Positions 1 to 6,459 of a DNA stretch of 16,750 nt are shown here, piece by piece. The position numbers and the translations under genes were made by a program. The notes below the pieces were generated by a model. The model worked only from the letters and a program-made list of their open reading frames with translations, did no database searches and had not been told where the DNA came from. Positions within the stretch are counted from its first letter, which is position 1, and each line of letters begins with the position of its first letter. The DNA comes from Bacteroidales bacterium. Lineage in GTDB: Bacteria > Bacteroidota > Bacteroidia > Bacteroidales > Dysgonomonadaceae. Location of the stretch: the NCBI GenBank assembly GCA_012518155.1, contig JAAYTC010000196.1, forward strand, positions 1 to 16,750, given 5' to 3'.

Positions 1-360
1 CATGGAAGGGAACATCATCCCCGAGAGCCAGTAGGTGAAAATCCCGGTTAGGACCGCTGTCAACAGCACGCCCACGGTAGCGAGTATTACCCCCGGCCAC
101 AACACCGGCTTGATCTCCGAGAATTTGGTGTCTAACCCACCCGAGAAGAGGATAATACACAAACAAATGGTACCTATGGTCTGCGCGGTCTGCACGTTCT
201 GGAACTCCAGGCCGAAGCCGTCGGACCCGAAAATCATGCCCACTCCCAGGAAAAGCAACAACACGGGAACACCAAAACGGTGGCCCGCTTTCCCTACCAG
301 CATGCTTATAAAAAACAAAACCGATCCTACAAGCAACATCAATTCTGTACTAATCTCCAT
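1..360 (-). CDS. Potassium/proton antiporter (CPA family), N-terminal part, cut by window edge
   Basis: The minus strand from the ATG at 360 is open for 120 codons to the window edge, so the C-terminal part is missing. The protein begins MEISTELMLLVGSVLFFISM and continues as alternating hydrophobic segments with short glycine-rich turns (about residues 7-20, 28-45, 58-70 and 85-110). It contains RFGVPVLLLFLGVGMIFGSD and IILFSGGLDTKFSEI, which are typical of the N-terminal helices of cation/proton antiporters annotated as CvrA/NhaP2-like K+/H+ antiporters in Bacteroidetes. Family knowledge implies an inner-membrane exchanger for K+ and pH balance; a C-terminal TrkA-C domain would be expected but lies outside the window. 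It starts only 23 bases after the stop of the LD-carboxypeptidase gene on the same strand, so co-transcription is likely. The exact subfamily and ion preference cannot be judged from 120 residues. Confidence 0.85.
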   Translation of the reverse strand, partial: MEISTELMLLVGSVLFFISMLVGKAGHRFGVPVLLLFLGVGMIFGSDGFGLEFQNVQTAQTIGTICLCIILFSGGLDTKFSEIKPVLWPGVILATVGVLLTAVLTGIFTYWLSGMMFPSM

Positions 361-383
361 TATCTAATACTTTTTGATTTGTT

Positions 384-1289
384 TTATTGATTAAGAATGA
401 CACGTTCACTATTCACGTTCAACCGGGCGGCTCGCCCCATGATTAGCGGAAAATTCAAGCGTGTGTGCCCCACCGGGAAGTGAAAGCAGACCGGGAAAGC
501 ATACTCGTCTACCGCTTCGCGGATCGATGCCAGTAGCGGGGCACGCATCTGGTCGTCCTCCTCGTAACCGGTAAACCGGCCAACAATCATTCCGCTGATC
601 CGGTTGAACACCCCGGCAAGCTTGAGCTGGTAAATCATCCGGTCCACCCGGTAAGGCAACTCTCCGGTATCCTCGATGAAGAGGATCCCGCCCCGGGGGA
701 CCGGAGCATAGCGCGAACCGATGATGCCGCAGAAGACCGACAGGTTCCCGCCGAAGAGCCTTCCCCGCGCGACGCCATTCCGGTTCAAGGTTTCTCCCGG
801 TGGCACGGGAATCGTGTAGTCTATCGGGTGTCCTGCCAGCACGCTTTTGGTATAGCGGACCGAGACGTCTTCGGCGCCCTCGCTCGAAAAGTGGGCTGCC
901 ATGGGGCCATGCACGGAAGCCACGCCGTGGTACTGCAGGGCGGCATGAAGCGCGGTGATGTCGCTATAGCCTACCACCCACTTGGGGTTTTTACGAATAG
1001 TGGAAAAATCGAGTTTCGAGAGAAGGTGCATCGTCCCGTATCCTCCTCGAGAACAAAGGACAAGCTTGGTGCCGGGATCGTCAAACGCCCGTTGCAGGTC
1101 TCCCAGCCTTTCGGCCACGGTCCCGCTAAACCGGCCCCTTTCGCCCAGGGCGTGCCCCGAAATTTCGGCCTGCAAGCCCCACCCTTCCAGCACGGTAGCC
1201 GTGCCTTCCACGATGTGGCGGTCTACCTTCCCCGCGGGGGAGAGGATTACCGCCTTATCGTTGCTTTTTAGCGAGGGGGGAAGTTTCAC
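384..1289 (-). CDS. LD-carboxypeptidase, peptidase family S66 (LdcA/MccF-like)
   Basis: This is a serine peptidase of the S66 family. Such enzymes trim L,D-bonded peptides during murein recycling (LdcA) or cleave microcin C-type compounds (MccF). Numbered from the in-frame ATG at 1334 (316 aa), the nucleophile is Ser124 in VVGYSDITALH, a GGNL turn lies at 195-198, Glu221 is in LFIEDTGE and His290 is in FPVGHTRLNF. This matches the Ser-Glu-His triad of the family, and the length is normal (~300 aa). I prefer the GTG at 1289 as start. It gives MKLPPSLKSNDKAVILSPAG, the usual family N-terminus, whereas the ATG at 1334 adds 15 residues and sits inside a perfect 10-bp hairpin. The gene lies about 110 bases downstream of gyrB and 23 bases upstream of an antiporter gene, all on the minus strand. 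No signal peptide is visible, so a cytoplasmic, LdcA-like recycling role is inferred. Confidence 0.88.
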   Translation of the reverse strand: MKLPPSLKSNDKAVILSPAGKVDRHIVEGTATVLEGWGLQAEISGHALGERGRFSGTVAERLGDLQRAFDDPGTKLVLCSRGGYGTMHLLSKLDFSTIRKNPKWVVGYSDITALHAALQYHGVASVHGPMAAHFSSEGAEDVSVRYTKSVLAGHPIDYTIPVPPGETLNRNGVARGRLFGGNLSVFCGIIGSRYAPVPRGGILFIEDTGELPYRVDRMIYQLKLAGVFNRISGMIVGRFTGYEEDDQMRAPLLASIREAVDEYAFPVCFHFPVGHTRLNFPLIMGRAARLNVNSERVILNQ

Positions 1290-1309
1290 GTTGTTTATCG
1301 TTTTACAGG

Positions 1310-1341
1310 CCCTGCCGTGCCTACCCGCCATCACGGCAGGG
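1310..1341 (-). other. Perfect 10-bp inverted repeat between gyrB and the LD-carboxypeptidase gene
   Basis: CCCTGCCGTG and CACGGCAGGG form a perfect GC-rich 10-bp stem around a 12-base loop, 59 bases past the gyrB stop in the transcription direction. No T-run follows, so it is not a textbook intrinsic terminator. It could attenuate, stabilise the gyrB mRNA 3' end, or act as a processing site. It covers the first codons of the longer reading of the downstream gene. Confidence 0.6.
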
Positions 1342-1400
1342 GCATGCGCTTGACATCGTTATTAATTTGGTTGATTTCATCTCGCGCCGCTTGGTCGTCA

Positions 1401-3359
1401 TCACGCGTCGATATTCGCGTAGGTGGCGTTTTCCTCGATGAACTCGCGGCGCGGCGCCACCTCTTCGCCCATCAGCATGGTGAAGATGATATCGGCATCG
1501 GCCGCATTCTCGATGGTTACCTGTTTCAGGGTACGGTGCTCGGGATTCATCGTGGTATCCCAGAGCTGCTCGGCATTCATCTCGCCAAGCCCCTTGTACC
1601 GCTGCGTATGCACCGCGTTCTCGTTGCCTTCGGCATACTTGTCAACAAATGCGCAGCGTTGCCGTTCATCGTAACAATACTCCTCGATTTTCCCCCTTTT
1701 CATAAGGTAGAGAGGCGGCGTGGCGATATAGACGTACCCTTTTTCGATAAGGGGACGCATGTAACGGAAGAAAAACGTGAGAATCAGCGTGTCGATATGG
1801 CTACCATCCACATCCGCATCCGTCATCAGGATTATCTTGTGATACCTCAGTTTCTCGATATTGAGCTCTTTGGAATCCTCTTCCGTTCCGATTGAAACAC
1901 CCAGCGCGGTATAAATGTTCTTAATTTCGTCACTTTCCAGTACTTTATGAGGCATCGCTTTTTCCACGTTCAGAATTTTACCTCTCAAGGGCAAAATGGC
2001 TTGAAACATGCGGTCACGCCCCTGTTTGGCAGTTCCTCCCGCGGAATCACCCTCCACGAGGAAGATCTCGCTTTTCGCGGGATCTTTGCTCGTGCAATCG
2101 GCCAACTTGCCGGGAAGTCCAGCTCCCGAGAGGGGCGATTTTCGTTGCACCATCTCGCGTGCTTTACGGGCAGCTTGCCGGGCAGTAGCTGCCAAAATCA
2201 CCTTCTCCACGATCACCTTTGCCTCCCTTGGATGCTCCTCGAGATAGTTTCTTAATGCTTCACCGATAGCCTGATCCACGGCACCCATCACATCACTGTT
2301 CCCGAGCTTGGTCTTGGTCTGCCCCTCGAACTGGGGCTCCGCCACCTTCACCGAAAGCACGGCAGTAATACCTTCACGGAAGTCATCTCCGCTAATCTCC
2401 ACCTTCACCTTCTCGAGCATCTTAGAGTCCTCGGCATATTTTTTCAGCGTACGCGACAAGCCTCTCCTGAAACCGGTAAGATGCGTTCCACCCTCCACCG
2501 TGTTAATATTGTTCACGTACGAGAAAATATTCTCGTTGTACGTGTCGTTATAGGTCATCGCGATCTCAATGGGTATACCGTTTTTTTCAGTAACTATATG
2601 TATGGGATCCTGAATGAGCGAATCTTTATTTTTATCGATGTATCGAACAAACTCCTCGAGGCCGGTTTCGGAGTAAAAACGCTCCGTTTTAAAGCTGCCA
2701 TCCTCCCGGGGCGACCGCTTGTCGGTGAGTGAAAGTGTTATGCCGGCGTTCAAGAAAGCCAACTCGCGAAGGCGGGTCGACAAAATATCGTAACGGTACT
2801 CCATTACCGTGAAAATCGAATCGTCGGGCTTGAACGTAACGATCGTACCCGTTTTGAGCGTTTCTCCCACGATCTGAAGATCGCTATATGGTCTCCCCTT
2901 CGAGTACTCTTGAACATGTATTTTACCGTTGCGATGAATCTCTGCTTTCAAGTAAATCGACAAAGCGTTCACCACCGATACCCCCACCCCGTGAAGTCCA
3001 CCGGATACTTTATAAGTGCCTTTATCGAACTTACCCCCGGCGTGCAGCACGGTAAGCACTACTTCGAGAGCCGATTTTTTCTCCTTCTCGTGATAGTCCA
3101 CGGGAATACCTCGCCCGTTATCCATTACGGTAATAGAGTTATCCTCGTTAATGATAACATCTATTTCGTCGCAATACCCGGCCAATGCCTCGTCGATGGA
3201 GTTGTCCACCACCTCGTACACCAAATGATGCAGCCCCTTCTCACTCACGTCGCCAATATACATGGCCGGACGTTTACGAACTGCTTCTAGCCCTTCGAGT
3301 ACCTGGATATTTTGCGCGGAATAATTCCCTCCTCCCAATTTCTTTTCCTCTTCTGACAT
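1401..3359 (-). CDS. gyrB: DNA gyrase subunit B
   Basis: GyrB is the ATPase subunit of type IIA topoisomerase. With GyrA it introduces negative supercoils into the chromosome. All expected parts are present in 652 residues. The GHKL ATPase domain has NSIDEA (53-58), DNGRGIP (80-86) and GGLHGVG (120-126). The transducer domain has the Q-T-K loop near 347-349. The TOPRIM domain has EGDSAGG (436-442) and DADVDG (514-519), followed by QRYKGLGEMN (586-595) near the C-terminus. The length suits the short GyrB class that lacks the extra insert of E. coli GyrB (804 aa). The ATG at 3359 is preceded by an AT-rich leader and a Bacteroidetes-type promoter. ParE is the main alternative, but the overall sequence, including the N-terminal SAQNIQVLEGLEAVRKRPAM, fits gyrase B. 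It faces away from the rpsT terminator and heads a minus-strand run with the LD-carboxypeptidase and antiporter genes. Confidence 0.97.
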   Translation of the reverse strand: MSEEEKKLGGGNYSAQNIQVLEGLEAVRKRPAMYIGDVSEKGLHHLVYEVVDNSIDEALAGYCDEIDVIINEDNSITVMDNGRGIPVDYHEKEKKSALEVVLTVLHAGGKFDKGTYKVSGGLHGVGVSVVNALSIYLKAEIHRNGKIHVQEYSKGRPYSDLQIVGETLKTGTIVTFKPDDSIFTVMEYRYDILSTRLRELAFLNAGITLSLTDKRSPREDGSFKTERFYSETGLEEFVRYIDKNKDSLIQDPIHIVTEKNGIPIEIAMTYNDTYNENIFSYVNNINTVEGGTHLTGFRRGLSRTLKKYAEDSKMLEKVKVEISGDDFREGITAVLSVKVAEPQFEGQTKTKLGNSDVMGAVDQAIGEALRNYLEEHPREAKVIVEKVILAATARQAARKAREMVQRKSPLSGAGLPGKLADCTSKDPAKSEIFLVEGDSAGGTAKQGRDRMFQAILPLRGKILNVEKAMPHKVLESDEIKNIYTALGVSIGTEEDSKELNIEKLRYHKIILMTDADVDGSHIDTLILTFFFRYMRPLIEKGYVYIATPPLYLMKRGKIEEYCYDERQRCAFVDKYAEGNENAVHTQRYKGLGEMNAEQLWDTTMNPEHRTLKQVTIENAADADIIFTMLMGEEVAPRREFIEENATYANIDA

Positions 3360-3433
3360 TATTTTATTTTTTTATTTTACGTCTCTATAAATTAACCAAT
3401 TAGGGTTATTAATAAGGCTTGTATAAAACCGAA

Positions 3434-3464
3434 CAAATGTACAAAAAAAACGCCTCTTTGCCAA
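3434..3464 (-). promoter_or_regulatory. Promoter of gyrB (Bacteroidetes -33/-7 type)
   Basis: On the minus strand a TTG (3464-3462) is followed by 20 bases and then TACATTTG (3441-3434), an exact match to the TAnnTTTG -7 box used by the Bacteroidetes primary sigma factor. Transcription would start near 3427, giving a leader of about 68 bases to the gyrB ATG. Confidence 0.7.
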
Positions 3465-3570
3465 CCCTTTTTTGTTTTTTTTGAGCCATCCTGGAAGATG
3501 TTTTTTACAGAAAAATGCATCCAACGGTTATTATTTTCACGAGAAGGGTTTAGGTTAAAATAAATCACGT

Positions 3571-3598
3571 AAAAAAAGCCGAACCATCGGTCCGACTT
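3571..3598 (-). terminator. Intrinsic terminator of the tRNA-Glu/rpsT transcript
   Basis: Read on the minus strand, AAGTCGGACC and GGTTCGGCTT pair over 10 positions around the 3-base loop GAT and run into seven T. Two of the pairs are G-U wobbles on this strand but would be A-C mismatches on the plus strand. The structure is therefore oriented to end the rpsT transcript, whose stop codon lies 33 bases upstream. Confidence 0.85.
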
Positions 3599-3631
3599 CC
3601 TTTTAATATTCCATCCAAGAAACCAAAAAAA

Positions 3632-3886
3632 CTAACTCAAGCTATTCACGTGAGCCGCTAATTTCGATTTCAGGTTATTGGCTTTATTCTGATGTATCAC
3701 ATTTTTTTTAGCCATCTTATCCAACATGGAGCAAACCTCTGGATACATCTTTTTGGCTTCCTCTTTCGAAGTGGTAGCACGTAGCTTACGAACCGCGTTT
3801 CGGGCGGTGCGCGATACATACCTGTTTGATAAACGACGAACCTTGGTTTGTCTTATTCTTTTTTTTGCTGATTTGTGATTTGCCAT
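3632..3886 (-). CDS. rpsT: 30S ribosomal protein S20
   Basis: The gene encodes an 84-residue basic protein starting MANHKSAKKRIRQTKVRRLS, the hallmark N-terminus of S20, a primary 16S rRNA-binding protein of the small subunit. The rest (RTARNAVRKLRA, then HQNKANNLKSKLAAHV near the end) keeps the alternating basic helices of the family, and the length is normal. The same frame stays open upstream to 4150, but that extension runs through the tRNA-Glu gene and is not coding; the ATG at 3886 is the family start. The coding region begins 23 bases after the CCA end of tRNA-Glu and is followed by a strong terminator. The tRNA and rpsT therefore most likely form one transcript from the promoter at 4047-4078, with S20 mRNA freed by tRNA 3' processing. 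Confidence 0.96.
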   Translation of the reverse strand: MANHKSAKKRIRQTKVRRLSNRYVSRTARNAVRKLRATTSKEEAKKMYPEVCSMLDKMAKKNVIHQNKANNLKSKLAAHVNSLS

Positions 3887-3909
3887 TTTGTTGACCTGTC
3901 TGTTATTAT

Positions 3910-3984
3910 TGGTAGCCCATAGGGGAATCGAACCCCTCTTTCCAGAATGAAAATCTGGCGTCCTAACCGATAGACGAATGGGCC
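3910..3984 (-). tRNA. tRNA-Glu (anticodon TTC)
   Basis: The minus strand folds into a complete cloverleaf. The acceptor arm GGCCCAT pairs with ATGGGCT (first pair G-U). The D arm is GTCT/GGAC. The anticodon stem CCAGA/TCTGG carries the loop TTTTCAT with anticodon TTC, and the T arm AGGGG/CCCCT has loop TTCGATT. The discriminator is A73, and a genomically encoded CCA occupies 3912-3910. The anticodon reads GAA/GAG glutamate codons. The 3' end lies 23 bases before the rpsT start codon. Confidence 0.97.
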
Positions 3985-4046
3985 TTGTAGAGCGTGAACT
4001 CTGTTTATTTTCGCTTGCAAAAGAACTTGATCTCTGAATGCGGGTG

Positions 4047-4078
4047 CAAATATAGAATGTTTTTTTAAAAGCACAAAA
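4047..4078 (-). promoter_or_regulatory. Promoter of tRNA-Glu/rpsT
   Basis: On the minus strand TTTTG (4078-4074) is separated by exactly 19 bases from TATATTTG (4054-4047), an ideal Bacteroidetes promoter. The predicted start near 4040 lies about 55 bases before the tRNA 5' end. Confidence 0.82.
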
Positions 4079-4166
4079 TATTTTCACGATTTTACCTGAT
4101 ATTATTTCGCGGGAAAGCATCATCTTATTAAATATCAAGTAAAAACACATTTTCCACCATTTAAAA

Positions 4167-4197
4167 TTGGTTCTTAATTTTTTTTTGTCTAATTTTG
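4167..4197 (+). promoter_or_regulatory. Promoter of rpmH
   Basis: TTG at 4167-4169 is followed after 20 bases by TAATTTTG (4190-4197), an exact TAnnTTTG -7 box. The predicted start near 4204 leaves an unusually long leader of about 150 bases before the rpmH ATG. Confidence 0.7.
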
Positions 4198-4212
4198 CAT
4201 CCCGAAAAAAGG

Positions 4213-4307
4213 AGCTTTAATTCATTCAAAGCTGGTTGAGTAAAGCCCATAATAGTAGCGAATAATAGTTTAGTCCCCACCATGCGTTTTACATCGTGCG
4301 TGTGGGG
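4213..4307 (+). promoter_or_regulatory. Structured 5' leader of rpmH (candidate cis-regulatory RNA)
   Basis: The leader holds two hairpin candidates. The first pairs AGCTTT (4213-4218) with AAAGCT (4228-4233). A competing partner, TAAAGC (4241-4246), could pair with GCTTTA (4214-4219), so the two folds exclude each other. The second pairs CCCCAC (4275-4280) with GTGGGG (4302-4307) and extends inward with a bulge and one mismatch. Ribosomal-protein leaders often autoregulate; whether this one does is inference. Confidence 0.4.
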
Positions 4308-4353
4308 CAGTGTATTTGAAAAGTGTACTTGAAATATAATAAAGAACAATCAT

Positions 4354-4500
4354 ATGAAGAGAACATTTCAACCCTCTAACAGAAAGAGAAAAAACAAACA
4401 CGGCTTTCGCAGCCGTATGGCAACAAAGAACGGGAGAAGGGTGCTGGCTTCTCGCCGTGCCAAAAGAAGAGCTAGATTATCGGTATCGGATGAATTCTGA
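4354..4500 (+). CDS. rpmH: 50S ribosomal protein L34
   Basis: The 48-codon frame begins MKRTFQPSNRKRKNKHGFRS and continues RMATKNGRRVLASRRAKRRA, the near-invariant L34 signature, ending in LSVSDEF. L34 is a very small, arginine/lysine-rich protein of the large subunit. It is slightly shorter than L34 of Bacteroides as I recall it (about 52 residues) because the C-terminal tail is missing, but the conserved core is intact. In many bacteria rpmH heads an rpmH-rnpA operon. Here no rnpA follows; an intrinsic terminator comes directly after and the next gene encodes a PASTA protein. The gene has its own promoter and a long leader, and is divergent from tRNA-Glu/rpsT. Confidence 0.96.
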   Translation: MKRTFQPSNRKRKNKHGFRSRMATKNGRRVLASRRAKRRARLSVSDEF

Positions 4501-4526
4501 TATTGAACCTCTTAATTATTATAAAG

Positions 4527-4562
4527 ACAGGAGCGTGGGGTACCAGGTTCCTGTTTTTTTTT
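4527..4562 (+). terminator. Intrinsic terminator of rpmH
   Basis: ACAGGAGC (4527-4534) pairs with GTTCCTGT (4546-4553), including one G-U pair. Inside, TGG and CCA can pair further. A run of T (4553-4562) follows directly. It lies 26 bases after the rpmH stop, and its T-run abuts the -7 box of the next gene. Confidence 0.88.
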
Positions 4563-4563
4563 G

Positions 4564-4571
4564 TAAATTTG
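4564..4571 (+). promoter_or_regulatory. -7 box of the PASTA-rluD-ddl gene group
   Basis: TAAATTTG is an exact TAnnTTTG match, 37 bases before the PASTA gene ATG. No good -33 TTG is seen at the expected distance, because that position lies in the rpmH terminator stem. The box and the terminator T-run are one base apart. Confidence 0.55.
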
Positions 4572-4608
4572 CAAACGTGAAACTTGTTCTTTTACTTAAG
4601 CTATATAT

Positions 4609-5253
4609 ATGAGCAAAAAAAAATCTACAAAGTCGATATTCGGCAACAGCATCCTCAAAAATCTGGTAGCAATTATTGCCACCGGCGGCATCTTGATTGC
4701 CTTGGCTCTCATTTTCCTACACGTGTACACGCGACATGGGCATAACGTGGTGGTCCCCAACCTCGAAGGCCTCCAAGTTGAGGAGGCAGATATTATATTA
4801 AACGCCAAGGGAATACGTGCCGAGATAGTGGACTCTATTTACAGGGCCGACGCGGTACCGGGAGCAATCATCGACCAGACACCCAAGGCAGACAATAAAG
4901 TAAAGGAAGGGCGCTCCATTTATATCACGATATACTCCAAGAGTCCCCAGGAGGTAGCCGTACCCGGACTGGAAGATTTTTCCACGCGACAGGCGGTGGC
5001 ACTATTGAACTCACTTGGATTCACACGGCTGACCATCGAAGAGGTTCCCTCCCAGTATTCCGGGTTGGTGCTTGCCGTGGAATATCGCGGAAAGCGCTTG
5101 GCACCGGAAGAAAAAATCCCCGCGGGATCGCCCTTACAACTCGTGGTTAGTAGCAGCGCGCTTGCCGATTCGTTGAATATCGACGATGAATATATCCTCA
5201 CGCCAGGGACCGATAGGCGCGAGGAGGGACGAATTGATGACTCATTTTTCTAA
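4609..5253 (+). CDS. PASTA domain-containing membrane protein
   Basis: The 214-residue protein has a short basic cytoplasmic N-terminus, one transmembrane segment (about 18-40) and an outward-facing region with two PASTA domains, about 46-108 and 114-182. Each has the PASTA pattern: V-V-P-N-L-E-G-L or V-P-G-L-E-D-F, then a helix (EADIILNAKGI; RQAVALLNSLGF), then a P-G-x-I-x-D-Q or related turn and a final beta strand. PASTA domains bind uncross-linked peptidoglycan or muropeptides in other proteins. Here there is no kinase or transpeptidase domain, so it may be a wall-sensing or scaffold protein. The acidic tail ends at 5253, 11 bases before the pseudouridine synthase gene. The neighbourhood with ddl further downstream supports an envelope role, though the function is not known to me. 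The ATG at 4609 is the only sensible start. Confidence 0.85.
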   Translation: MSKKKSTKSIFGNSILKNLVAIIATGGILIALALIFLHVYTRHGHNVVVPNLEGLQVEEADIILNAKGIRAEIVDSIYRADAVPGAIIDQTPKADNKVKEGRSIYITIYSKSPQEVAVPGLEDFSTRQAVALLNSLGFTRLTIEEVPSQYSGLVLAVEYRGKRLAPEEKIPAGSPLQLVVSSSALADSLNIDDEYILTPGTDRREEGRIDDSFF

Positions 5254-5264
5254 CTATTGATTTC

Positions 5265-6341
5265 GTGACAAAAGGTGATTGGGAGGAGAATGGCTATACG
5301 CGAGAAGAAGAGGAGGATGAGATCGTTGTAAACTATGGCGACGAAGATCCAAAATTCGAGCACTACCGGTTTGTAGCGGACAAAGGGCAAGGCTTGTTGC
5401 GCGTCGACAAGTTTCTGGCAGCCCGTATAGAGGGTATCTCACGCAATCGGATTCAACAAGCGGCGGATGCTAACTGTATCCTCGTGAACGACAATCCGGT
5501 TAAATCGAACTATAAGGTAAAACCTTTGGACGTGATATCCATCGTGATGGACCGGCCGAGACGCGAACTCGAGATCATCCCTCAAAACATCCCGCTTGAC
5601 ATCATACACGAAGATAACTCCCTGTTGGTTGTCAATAAACCTCCCGGTATGGTTGTACATCCCGGGCATGGCAACTACACCGATACGCTGGTAAATGCCT
5701 TAGCGTATCACCTGAACGGTGAACGGGAAATAAAAATGGATGATCCCCGCATGGGGCTGGTCCACCGCATCGATAAGGACACATCGGGACTCCTGTTAGT
5801 AGCCAAAACACCTGAAGCCAAAACACACTTGGCAGGCCAATTTTTCAGAAAAGAGACCAAACGTCTTTACGCGGCACTGGTGTGGGGCGATGTAACAGAG
5901 GAGGAAGGCACCATTGAAGCAAATATTGGGAGAGACCCGAAAGATCGCATGCTCATGCGAGTATTCATGGACGGTGAGCAGGGGAAAACGGCGATCACCC
6001 ATTATAAAGTGTTGGAACGCTTTGGCTATGTAACCCTCGTACAGTGCCAGCTCGAAACAGGGCGCACCCATCAGATAAGGGTGCATATGAAGCATATCGG
6101 CCATACCCTGTTTAATGACGAGCGATACGGGGGTGACGATATTTTGAGGGGCACTCGCTTTGCTAAATATAAACAATTTGTTTACAACTGCTTTGCCCTG
6201 TGCCCCAGGCAGTGCCTTCATGCTCAAACGCTTGGATTCGTGCATCCGGAGACCGGGGAAGAGCTTTACTTCGAGAGCGAGATACCGAAGGATATGCAAG
6301 ATGTAATCGATAAGTGGCGAAACTATCGCCGATCGGTATAA
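5265..6341 (+). CDS. RluA-family 23S rRNA pseudouridine synthase (RluD-like)
   Basis: The 358-residue protein converts specific uridines in large-subunit rRNA to pseudouridine, judging by family. After an acidic N-terminal tail (residues 1-33, rich in E and D) comes an S4 RNA-binding domain (about 44-100: LLRVDKFLAARIEGISRNRI). The synthase domain follows, with the RluA-family motif LVHRIDKDTSGLLLVAKT. The catalytic Asp is D170, and GRTHQIRVHM (266-275) is the second conserved motif. RluD normally modifies helix 69 of 23S rRNA, but the exact target cannot be read from sequence. The chosen start is a GTG at 5265; no in-frame ATG lies upstream, and the S4 domain begins well after it. It follows the PASTA gene by 11 bases and precedes ddl, the order I associate with Bacteroidetes. 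Confidence 0.92.
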   Translation: MTKGDWEENGYTREEEEDEIVVNYGDEDPKFEHYRFVADKGQGLLRVDKFLAARIEGISRNRIQQAADANCILVNDNPVKSNYKVKPLDVISIVMDRPRRELEIIPQNIPLDIIHEDNSLLVVNKPPGMVVHPGHGNYTDTLVNALAYHLNGEREIKMDDPRMGLVHRIDKDTSGLLLVAKTPEAKTHLAGQFFRKETKRLYAALVWGDVTEEEGTIEANIGRDPKDRMLMRVFMDGEQGKTAITHYKVLERFGYVTLVQCQLETGRTHQIRVHMKHIGHTLFNDERYGGDDILRGTRFAKYKQFVYNCFALCPRQCLHAQTLGFVHPETGEELYFESEIPKDMQDVIDKWRNYRRSV

Positions 6342-6459
6342 TTGAAGCCCATGAAACATTTACAGGTCTCTGCTAAGCGGCATATATTTCATTATTAAAC
6401 GTACCGAACGATCAGCGAGCGACAAAAAGTGTTACTATAATTAATTGACAAATGATCCG

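Noticed and set aside
35..367. Plus-strand 110-codon ORF
   Set aside because: It is antisense to the antiporter gene, whose minus-strand frame has clear membrane helices and family motifs.
3887..4150. N-terminal extension of rpsT (172-codon frame)
   Set aside because: It would translate through tRNA-Glu and its promoter. S20 begins at MANHKSAKKR, and the total length then matches the family.
3360..4600. Possible replication origin near gyrB and rpmH
   Set aside because: gyrB and rpmH are often close to oriC in bacteria, but I see no cluster of DnaA boxes (TTATCCACA type), no dnaA, dnaN or rnpA, and the gaps are filled by promoters and terminators.
5796..6359. Minus-strand 187-codon ORF
   Set aside because: It is antisense to the pseudouridine synthase, which holds all catalytic motifs.
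6350..6397. 15-codon ORF between the pseudouridine synthase and ddl
   Set aside because: It is very short, with no ribosome binding site or promoter of good quality, and nothing distinguishes it from chance.
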